Shown here one piece after another: positions 25,126 through 31,353 of a stretch of DNA of 64,000 bases. Location: assembly GCF_022919135.1 (NCBI RefSeq), contig NZ_CP095049.1, positions 2,732,501 through 2,796,500 on the forward strand, given 5' to 3'. The notes under the pieces are model-generated. The model saw only the letters and a program-made list of their open reading frames with translations. It ran no database searches and was not told the DNA's origin. Numbering within the stretch: the stretch's first letter is position 1; each line of letters opens with the position of its first letter. Source of the DNA: Hymenobacter cellulosivorans (GTDB lineage: Bacteria > Bacteroidota > Bacteroidia > Cytophagales > Hymenobacteraceae). A program made the position numbers and the translations under genes.

Positions 25126-25734
25126 ATGGAGTTTCCTTCCAAGCTGATAGAAAACGCAGTTGGTGAGCTGGCCAAGCTGCCCGGTATCGGGCGTAAAACG
25201 GCACTGCGGCTTACCCTGCACCTGCTCAAAGCCGAAACCGAAGCCACCAGTGCCCTAGCCGAGGCTTTGGCCAAAATGCGCTTTGAAATAACCTACTGCC
25301 AAACCTGCCACAACATCTCCGACACGGAAGAGTGCAGCATCTGCGCCAACAAGCTGCGCGACCATAGCATGGTCTGCGTGGTGTCGGATATCCGCGACGT
25401 TATTGCCATCGAAAACACCGGGCAGTACAAGGGCGTGTACCACGTGCTGGGCGGCGTGATTTCGCCCATCGAGGGCATTGGCCCTTCCGACCTGCACATC
25501 GACACGCTGCTGACCCGCATTCCGGAGTCGGAAATCAAGGAAATCATCCTGGCCATCAGCCCTACGATGGAAGGCGATACCACCGCGTTTTTTCTGTCGC
25601 GCAAGCTGCGCGAGTTTCCCGACGTGCACATCAGCACCATTGCCCGCGGCATCCCGATGGGCGGCGAGCTAGAGTACGCCGACGAAATCACCCTGGGCCG
25701 CTCCATCGTGGAGCGTACCCGTCAGGCCAAATAA
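25126..25734 (+). CDS. recR: recombination mediator protein RecR
   Basis: DNA repair protein of 202 residues in the RecFOR pathway. It contains the helix-hairpin-helix [20 protein letters not shown] (about residues 15-34), the C4 zinc finger C-x2-C-x-n-C-x2-C in [18 protein letters not shown], and a Toprim domain ([36 protein letters not shown]). Length matches the family. The ATG at 25126 is preferred over the in-frame TTG directly before it. Convergent with sdpB; the stop codons are 11 bp apart. Confidence 0.96.
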   Translation: MEFPSKLIENAVGELAKLPGIGRKTALRLTLHLLKAETEATSALAEALAKMRFEITYCQTCHNISDTEECSICANKLRDHSMVCVVSDIRDVIAIENTGQYKGVYHVLGGVISPIEGIGPSDLHIDTLLTRIPESEIKEIILAISPTMEGDTTAFFLSRKLREFPDVHISTIARGIPMGGELEYADEITLGRSIVERTRQAK

Positions 25735-25745
25735 CCCAACCTTTA

Positions 25746-26708
25746 TCAGGCCGTAGCGGGCTCGAGCACCGCTGAGCGCTGCGCGAATTCATACGGAGTA
25801 GCCAGCTGTGAAATTCCGGTTTTGCGACGGCGCAGAACCGGAATTTTTGTTTCTACCGGTATCATATACAAGATCAGGCCGCCTGCCATGGCGCAGAAGA
25901 AACTGACCAGCCCAAAGACCAGAGCAATGCCCAGATGGAAGCCCAGCGCCAGCCAGATCAGCTGCTTGCGCTTTTGGGAGGCCATAAACAGCGAGCCAAA
26001 CAGGACGACCTCAAAAGCCATGGTACCCCAGGTAAGCGCCGTCACGACGTAGCCGTTGGTCAGGGCCGGAGCCAGAATGCCATGCATCCAGGCCGGGTAG
26101 CCAAACAGGGGGTCATTAAAGAAATAGTACACCGCGGTGCCGTTTTTCCACTCCTCAAGCTTGTACATTTTCTCGATGCCCGCGTGAAAATACAGCACGG
26201 CCATCTGCAGGGCAATCAGGGCCAGCATCCCGCGGCCAATAAAGTTGGCGTAGTAGTTCGGGCTGGCCTGGGGCGTGTTCACCCAGTGGTTTTTGCGGCC
26301 GTCGAGCAGGGTCACCGGAATCAGGAGCATGGTGAGAATCGAGCCAATCTGGTCCCCGCCCTCCACAATGCTGCCCGACTGGAAAAAGCTGTACGTTACT
26401 ATCCAGTGCAGAATGCCGGTGTAGCGCGGAAACACGCCCGAAATCACCAGCAGCAGCACCACGATGCTCAGCGCGTAGGCATAGCTAAGGTTGGCGAAGC
26501 CGAAGAGGAAGTAGATGTTGAAGTTTTCCAACGACGAATCCAGGCTCATTTTGCCGAACAGTTGCTCGTCGAATAGAATAGTGGGGCTGCTCAGCACCAG
26601 CGTTATCAGCGTACCGAGCGCAATCAGGCTGCGGCCCAGCCCGTAGACCCAGGTGAAAGGATTAACGGAGGCGTAGGTATCGAGGGCGCGTAACGTGTTC
26701 TTATACAT
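25746..26708 (-). CDS. sdpB: SdpB-family membrane protein of the SDP-type antimicrobial peptide system
   Basis: Multi-pass inner-membrane protein of 320 residues with about seven to eight segments, for example GRSLIALGTLITLVLSS, YAYALSIVVLLLVISGVF, MLALIALQMAVLYFHAGIEKM and AMAGGLILYMIPV. The LQMAVLYFHAG-x-EK-x4-E-W-x-NG-x-A-x-YY pattern is the HTTM / vitamin-K-dependent carboxylase-like signature found in SdpB. In B. subtilis, SdpB together with SdpA is required to mature SdpC into the active SDP toxin; its chemistry is not settled. Here it follows sdpA by 8 bp and is the last gene of the cluster, convergent with recR. The SdpB assignment rests on this fold plus the SdpA and SdpC neighbours. 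Confidence 0.85.
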   Translation of the reverse strand: MYKNTLRALDTYASVNPFTWVYGLGRSLIALGTLITLVLSSPTILFDEQLFGKMSLDSSLENFNIYFLFGFANLSYAYALSIVVLLLVISGVFPRYTGILHWIVTYSFFQSGSIVEGGDQIGSILTMLLIPVTLLDGRKNHWVNTPQASPNYYANFIGRGMLALIALQMAVLYFHAGIEKMYKLEEWKNGTAVYYFFNDPLFGYPAWMHGILAPALTNGYVVTALTWGTMAFEVVLFGSLFMASQKRKQLIWLALGFHLGIALVFGLVSFFCAMAGGLILYMIPVETKIPVLRRRKTGISQLATPYEFAQRSAVLEPATA

Positions 26709-26716
26709 GGCGATGC

Positions 26717-27262
26717 TTACTTAATAGTTAGTTTAAGGTACTGCTCGGGGTTGGTGTAGTGCTCGGGGTATTGGGCCCAGGCCCAGGGCACGATGGAGTA
26801 GCGCTTCACGATATAAGTGCCCTTTTCCAGCTGGTTGAACTGCTTGGTGGAGTAGGGTATCTGCACGGCGGCAATGGTATCGGAGGAAAGCAGGTCGTGC
26901 AGGGAGTAGGTCTGGTACTTGTCCCAGTCCTTGGTCTTGATGTGGGCCATTACCCGGCTGAATTCCATACTTGTGCGCCGGCTCCGGCGTGAAAAGCCGA
27001 ACAGGTTTTCCGGATCGGCATTCTTAGGCGTGGCTACTGCCAGGGTTTTGTCGGGCAAAACCCGGTAGAGCACGTGTTTCTCGTCGCGCGGGCTCTTAGT
27101 AAAAAATCCCCAGCCTTCGGGCAGCAGCACGCTAAAGGCGTAGCGCTCCTGAAAAGTCGTTTCCGTGGCATTGACACCGACAGAGGCCTGCACGGCCTTC
27201 GAAACCAGGACAAAGCCCAGCAGCAGCACGGTGAGGTAGAAAGAGAAGCGTTTAATTTCCAT
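26717..27262 (-). CDS. sdpA: SdpA-family protein of the SDP-type antimicrobial peptide system
   Basis: Protein of 181 residues with one N-terminal membrane anchor (FSFYLTVLLLGFVLVSKAV, residues 6-24) and a periplasmic or cytosolic-face soluble domain. Diagnostic SdpA features are GWGFFTKSPRDE at about residues 51-62, followed by the decoration of basic residues FSRRSRR, and the C-terminal IVPWAWAQYPEHY. In B. subtilis, SdpA assists SdpB in producing active SDP from SdpC. Downstream sdpB starts 8 bp after its stop. A 361-bp gap with two strong hairpins separates it from the four sdpC genes. The ATG at 27262 gives the expected N-terminal anchor. Confidence 0.87.
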   Translation of the reverse strand: MEIKRFSFYLTVLLLGFVLVSKAVQASVGVNATETTFQERYAFSVLLPEGWGFFTKSPRDEKHVLYRVLPDKTLAVATPKNADPENLFGFSRRSRRTSMEFSRVMAHIKTKDWDKYQTYSLHDLLSSDTIAAVQIPYSTKQFNQLEKGTYIVKRYSIVPWAWAQYPEHYTNPEQYLKLTIK

Positions 27263-27342
27263 AAGTAGCAGGTAGTAGAGTGTGGTAGAAATAACTGCAT
27301 CAAGCCCCCATAACGGTGGGTTTTATTTAGTGAAAGGAAGAT

Positions 27343-27354
27343 AAACGGCCGTTT
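27343..27354. promoter_or_regulatory. 12-bp palindrome upstream of sdpA
   Basis: Perfect palindrome AAACGGCCGTTT, 81 bp upstream of the sdpA ATG. It could be an operator or part of the promoter; no regulator is known and no clear TAnnTTTG element is present here. Confidence 0.35.
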
Positions 27355-27376
27355 TCAACAGCTAAATTCTATTACA

Positions 27377-27412
27377 CAAACGCCCTGTTTATCGGGATAA
27401 ACAGGGCGTTTG
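27377..27412. terminator. strong hairpin between sdpC genes and sdpA
   Basis: Perfect 16-bp stem CAAACGCCCTGTTTAT / ATAAACAGGGCGTTTG with CGGG loop. There is no long T tract on either side, so it may be a structural element or partial terminator rather than a classic one. Confidence 0.75.
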
Positions 27413-27515
27413 CGGTCAGCTATAACCCAATGGCACCTCCACCGGCGGCCAGAGTCATGCTGCCCGTGGCAGGGCATCGTCGTGGCTCATGGGCTCTGGG
27501 CTAACCCCGCAAAAA

Positions 27516-27554
27516 AACCGCAAGGAGCCGTTCTGACGAAGGCTCCTTGCGGTT
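27516..27554 (-). terminator. terminator of the last sdpC gene
   Basis: Perfect 14-bp stem AACCGCAAGGAGCC / GGCTCCTTGCGGTT. A7 at 27511-27517 reads as a T tract on the minus strand. It lies about 70 bp beyond the stop codon of sdpC1. Confidence 0.88.
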
Positions 27555-27623
27555 CAAGGTAGCAGGCGGGCCGCTGGGCTATTCCCGCGGTAGGAGAGGC
27601 CACTCAGGCCGGTGAATCAACAG

Positions 27624-28421
27624 TTAGTTGTGCTGACCGCTGGCAAGAAAAGCCAGGTCACGCACTAGCTTCTCCTTCTCCAGATCGGCCCGCTGCTGCA
27701 TTACCGTGCTGACTTGGCTGTCTGGGCTCTGGATGGTCGGCAGGATGATGGCCGCATAAAGGCTCCAGGCGTAAATCTGCCAGTAGGCAACAACGATGAC
27801 TACACCTTCATCGATAACAAGGCCTTGCTCTAGTTGGTCGGCTACCCCGGCTTCCGTAGCGGCGTGGGCGCTGAGGGCTTTGGCATCGGCCATATACCGC
27901 TCCAGGTCCTCCTGCTTACGGAAGTCGTACTTGCTCATGTCCAGTTGCTTGAGCAGTTCGGCTTGCTGGGTACGCTGGGCGCTGGAAGACAAGGAAAGAA
28001 TGACCGTTTTGTGTAGCGCTGCGCCTTTGCGCAACGACTCCTCAATGCGGTTGAAGTTCTGGGATGTTATGGCCGCCTTGAGTTCGGCGAAATAGCCGGG
28101 CTCCAGGTGCTTTATCAGTTGGGTAACCCGCTCAGCTGCCTGCTGCCTTTTTTGCTGCTGCTCCGGGTGCTCACGCAGGTTTTTCGCTATAGCTGAACGC
28201 AACGGAGCGAAGTAAGGAATCCGGGCGGCTACGTCGCCCTGCATCAGGAAAATGCCCTGGAACAATTCCTCGCCGCTGTAGGCAGCCGCGCTGGCCGCGT
28301 GGTGCTCAACGGGAGCGGAGGGCTGCACCTGGTCCTTGCTGCAGCTCATCATCAGGGAGGTGCCCACAGCCAACAGGCTCAAGGCTTTAACAGAGGTCGA
28401 TTTACGCAGATAAGCAAACAT
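27624..28421 (-). CDS. sdpC1: SdpC-family toxin precursor, paralogue 1 (hydrophobic core)
   Basis: SdpC-like precursor of 265 residues. A signal peptide ends in a lipobox-like LMMSC (Cys27). The family motif YSGEELFQGIFLMQGDVA is at residues 48-65; compare FSGEDYFRGLLFGQGEV in B. subtilis SdpC. A helical pro-region follows (LEPGYFAELKAAITSQNF, residues 106-123). The predicted toxin core is a hydrophobic stretch at about 200-230 (GLVIDEGVVIVVAYWQIYAW and SLYAAIILPTI). The tail is ADLEKEKLVRDLAFLASG. No cysteine follows Cys27, unlike B. subtilis SDP, which has a disulfide. It is the first of four tandem homologues, nearest to sdpA-sdpB. The numbering of copies is mine. Confidence 0.8.
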   Translation of the reverse strand: MFAYLRKSTSVKALSLLAVGTSLMMSCSKDQVQPSAPVEHHAASAAAYSGEELFQGIFLMQGDVAARIPYFAPLRSAIAKNLREHPEQQQKRQQAAERVTQLIKHLEPGYFAELKAAITSQNFNRIEESLRKGAALHKTVILSLSSSAQRTQQAELLKQLDMSKYDFRKQEDLERYMADAKALSAHAATEAGVADQLEQGLVIDEGVVIVVAYWQIYAWSLYAAIILPTIQSPDSQVSTVMQQRADLEKEKLVRDLAFLASGQHN

Positions 28422-28477
28422 AAACGGAAGGATAAGGCGTAGTGGATATAACTATAGCGTAAAGGATGCAGCAAGGC

Positions 28478-28524
28478 AAAACGGTGGAGGCCTCCGGGGC
28501 GTGGCCAGGAGGCCTCCAGGTTTT
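28478..28524 (-). terminator. hairpin downstream of sdpC2
   Basis: GGAGGCCTCC (28486-28495 and 28508-28517) repeated as an inverted pair, extended by AAAAC on one side and GTTTT on the other. It lies 17 bp beyond the sdpC2 stop. Confidence 0.7.
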
Positions 28525-28540
28525 CCGGTACCTGACTGCC

Positions 28541-29338
28541 TTAGTTCAGGCTCAGGGCAATTTCCTTGATGAACTGTTCTTTTTCCAGGCTGCCCTGCCC
28601 ATCGGCCGCGTCGGTGCCGGCGGGGCGCCACATCAGGGCGGCAGCGTACACGGCTACCGTAGCTACCACGGCTACGTTCACCACGGCTACAGCTTCCCAG
28701 GCTACGGCGGCTACTACGGCGGCCAGCGCCAGGGCCACGACCATCGCCTCTTCCTGCAGCTGCACCGAAGCGTCATCACCACCCGCCTCGTCTACTTTCT
28801 GCTTAACGTCCTGCATAAAGCGGGTGACGTCGCTTTCCTTTTTGAGGTCGTACTTGCTCATGTCCATCTTCTCAATGACAGCCTTGCGCTTCTGGAAGGC
28901 GGACGTCGACAGGGCCCCAACGGTGACGGTCTGAATCAGCATGCCGCCTTTGCGCATGGTGCCGTCAATCTTGGCGAAGTCCTGGGAGGCTATGGCGCCT
29001 TTCAGCTCGTTGAAGTAGTTGGGGTCGAGCTTCCGCACGAGTTCCACGAGGTGGTCGTTGCCTTTCTGGCGCTTCTGCTCGTAGGTCGGGTCGTTCTTGG
29101 CGGCCTTCTCCATGGCCAGGCGGAACGAGTCGAGGGTGTGCAGCTTCTTGGCAATATCCCCTTCCATCAGGAAAATGCCGCGAAACAGGGTTTCGCCCGA
29201 AACATCGGCCTTGGCGGCAGTAGCTACCGGCGCGGGAGCCTGCAGTTCATCCTTGGCGCAGCTTACGGCCAGGAAAGAGGTGAGGCCCAGCATCATGGCC
29301 GACTTCGTGAATTTCGAGTTGCGGATTGAGTTAATCAT
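28541..29338 (-). CDS. sdpC2: SdpC-family toxin precursor, paralogue 2 (most hydrophobic core)
   Basis: SdpC-like precursor of 265 residues with the same plan as its neighbours: lipobox-like LAVSC (Cys27), motif VSGETLFRGIFLMEGDIA (residues 46-63), pro-region LDPNYFNELKGAIASQDFAKI (104-124) and tail GSLEKEQFIKEIALSLN. The variable core at about 197-238 is the most hydrophobic of the four: EEAMVVALALAAVVAAVAWE then AVAVVNVAVVATVAVYAAAL, enough for one long or two short membrane helices, which resembles the membrane-active B. subtilis SDP. No cysteine in the core. It is separated from sdpC1 by 119 bp containing the GGAGGCCTCC hairpin. Confidence 0.82.
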   Translation of the reverse strand: MINSIRNSKFTKSAMMLGLTSFLAVSCAKDELQAPAPVATAAKADVSGETLFRGIFLMEGDIAKKLHTLDSFRLAMEKAAKNDPTYEQKRQKGNDHLVELVRKLDPNYFNELKGAIASQDFAKIDGTMRKGGMLIQTVTVGALSTSAFQKRKAVIEKMDMSKYDLKKESDVTRFMQDVKQKVDEAGGDDASVQLQEEAMVVALALAAVVAAVAWEAVAVVNVAVVATVAVYAAALMWRPAGTDAADGQGSLEKEQFIKEIALSLN

Positions 29339-29485
29339 AACAATAAAGGTTAAAAGGTAGAAAAATGGAAAATTGAGAAAATGAGAAAATAAAGAGTTGT
29401 TATGGGGGAATTGTGTGTTGACTCAGAGGCTGTTGTGCGCCTTGCTGGCCGCAGGTAAGCCCCACCGGCACCCACCAGTGTCGGA

Positions 29486-30262
29486 TTAATTCAGGTTGAG
29501 GGCCAGCTGCTTAATCAGCATTTCCACTTCCATCTTGTTGTCGCCCGACTGCTCATTGATGAACTCAAAGAAGGCGTGGGCCACCTCGGCCACGAAAACC
29601 GACACGCTGTGGTAGGCCACATAGTCCCCCGATTGGTAGACCATCACGAAGGAGGCCTCTTCCTGCAGCATGACGGGCGCCGTATCCAGGCCGGCGGCCG
29701 TCAGGGCTTGCTTGGCATCCTGGGTGTAGCGGGTAATGTCCTGCTCCTTGCTGAAGTCGTAACGCTTCATATCCAGGGACTGCAGCACGCGCTTTCGCTG
29801 CAGGTAGCTCTGCTTCTGGGCCGCGGAAGGTAGCGTATTGAGCGTTACGGCCTCGTTCAGGGTAGTACCCTGCCGGATAGCGGCCTTGATGCGCTGGAAG
29901 TCCTGGGAACTGATGGCCTGCTTGAGCTTGACAAAATACGTGGGGTCCAGGCTGCGGACCGACGCTACAATCAGGTCGATATTCCGGTTCCGGGCGGCGG
30001 CCAGGCCCGGATGCTCCGCTACCTGCTTGCCAATCATGGCCCGGTACGAGTCGAAGGCCGGTACCTTGGTTGCCGCTTCGCCCTGGAAGAAGAAGATGCC
30101 CCGGTAGAGGTCCTCGCCCGTGTAGTCCTGCGACTTGGCCTGGGCGACGGTCGTATCCGGCGCCACCGAATCTTCTTTGGCGCAGCTGGCCAGCAACGAG
30201 CTGCCGGCCAGCAGCAGGCCCAAAATTTTAGGTGACGCAGCGTCACGAATGGATAGAAGCAT
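29486..30262 (-). CDS. sdpC3: SdpC-family toxin precursor, paralogue 3 (aromatic core)
   Basis: SdpC-like precursor of 258 residues: lipobox-like LLASC (Cys27), motif YTGEDLYRGIFFFQGEAA (residues 47-64), pro-region LDPTYFVKLKQAISSQDFQRI, helix KRVLQSLDMKRYDFSKEQDITRY, and tail VEMLIKQLALNLN. The variable core (about 200-240) is less hydrophobic than in copies 1 and 2 and rich in aromatics and Val: SFVMVYQSGDYVAYHSVSVF, then VAEVAHAFFEFINEQSG. It is closely related to copy 4 in this region. No cysteine after residue 27. The gap to copy 2 is 147 bp without a convincing terminator. Confidence 0.8.
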   Translation of the reverse strand: MLLSIRDAASPKILGLLLAGSSLLASCAKEDSVAPDTTVAQAKSQDYTGEDLYRGIFFFQGEAATKVPAFDSYRAMIGKQVAEHPGLAAARNRNIDLIVASVRSLDPTYFVKLKQAISSQDFQRIKAAIRQGTTLNEAVTLNTLPSAAQKQSYLQRKRVLQSLDMKRYDFSKEQDITRYTQDAKQALTAAGLDTAPVMLQEEASFVMVYQSGDYVAYHSVSVFVAEVAHAFFEFINEQSGDNKMEVEMLIKQLALNLN

Positions 30263-30375
30263 AACGATAGAGGCTAATAATAAATAACACTGGATAAGAT
30301 AAGTATAACGCGTGGCCGATGGCCACTGGTACGCACAGCGGGGAAGGCTGGCCCGGCGAAAGGAAGCGGCCCCGC

Positions 30376-31155
30376 TTAGTTGAGCTTGTGCGAAAGCTCC
30401 TTGATGAGCAGCTCTACTTCCAGCTGGCTGGCCCCCGATTGGTCGGCCAGCTGCTCAAACCAGGCGTGCACGCTCTCGGCAATAAAGACCGAGGTGTACT
30501 GGTAGGCAAACACGTCGGTTTGCTGGTACACGAAGGCGTATTCTACCTCGTCCTGGACAGCCTGGCTCGACTCGTAGCCCGCATCCGCCAGGGCCTGCTT
30601 GGAGTCCTGCACGAAGCGCTTGAGGTCCTTCTCCTTCTTGAAGTCGTAGTCGGCCATGTTCAGGGCCTGAATTACCTGCCGACGCTGCAGGAACGCCTGC
30701 TTGTCTTCGGGCGTAGTCAGGGTAGAGAGGGCGGCGGCTTCGTTCAGGGCCGTGCCCTTGCGGATGGCGCCCTTGATGCGCTCAAAGTTCTCGGAGGCAA
30801 TGGCCTGCTTGAGCTCCATGAAGTAGGTGGGGTAGATGCTGCGCACGCCTTTCACCAGGGCGTCCACAGTTTGGGCCCGCTTCACCAGCACCTCGGGGTG
30901 CTGAACGCCGGCCTTACGGATTGTGGCCCGGTAGGCGTCGAAGGACGGAATCTGCTCGGCCACCCGGCCCTCGAAGAAGAAGATGCCCCGGAACAGCTCC
31001 TCGCCCGAGTAATCAACCTTCTCCCGCTGGGATTTGGTGGTGGGTGCGTCGGGCGCAATTACTTCATTCGGGGCGCAGCTCGGAGCTAAAAAGCTGACTG
31101 CGGTTGCCAGCCCCAGAGTTTTGAGTGAGGATAGCGAATACACTGGTGGTGCCAT
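30376..31155 (-). CDS. sdpC4: SdpC-family toxin precursor, paralogue 4 (aromatic core)
   Basis: SdpC-like precursor of 259 residues and promoter-proximal gene of the array. Lipobox-like LAPSC (Cys27), motif YSGEELFRGIFFFEGRVA (residues 49-66), pro-region IYPTYFMELKQAIASENFERI, and tail VELLIKELSHKLN. The variable core (about 200-240) reads DEVEYAFVYQQTDVFAYQYT, then SVFIAESVHAWFEQLADQSG, which is similar to copy 3 (SVF-x-AE-x-x-HA-x-FE). No core cysteine. Upstream (31156-31353) I see AT-rich leader sequence but no confident TAnnTTTG promoter on the minus strand. It is divergent from the glycosyltransferase gene. Confidence 0.8.
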   Translation of the reverse strand: MAPPVYSLSSLKTLGLATAVSFLAPSCAPNEVIAPDAPTTKSQREKVDYSGEELFRGIFFFEGRVAEQIPSFDAYRATIRKAGVQHPEVLVKRAQTVDALVKGVRSIYPTYFMELKQAIASENFERIKGAIRKGTALNEAAALSTLTTPEDKQAFLQRRQVIQALNMADYDFKKEKDLKRFVQDSKQALADAGYESSQAVQDEVEYAFVYQQTDVFAYQYTSVFIAESVHAWFEQLADQSGASQLEVELLIKELSHKLN

Positions 31156-31353
31156 GCTAAATAAAGATGAGGATAGAATAAGAAGATAAAGTCCGTTAAC
31201 GCCGGGTTCGATACAAGCCTACGGCAATTGGAGGGCACTACCATACTTATGGGACAAACCCCAGGATTGTCGGGACCAATTGGCCGCCAGGCCGGGATAC
31301 GGGCTTAAGTGCGTAACTTTCGCCGCCCTAATCTGCTGCTCCCTTTGCACCCC

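Noticed and set aside
25746..26708. Calling the membrane protein simply an HTTM or gamma-carboxylase family protein
   Set aside because: The general fold is right, but the SdpA gene 8 bp upstream and the four SdpC-like genes make SdpB the better call.
27624..31155. Reading the four tandem genes as ordinary duplicated lipoproteins of unknown function
   Set aside because: The SGE-x-L/Y-x-G-I-F motif, the helical pro-region, the hydrophobic C-terminal core and the adjacent sdpA-sdpB together fit SdpC better.
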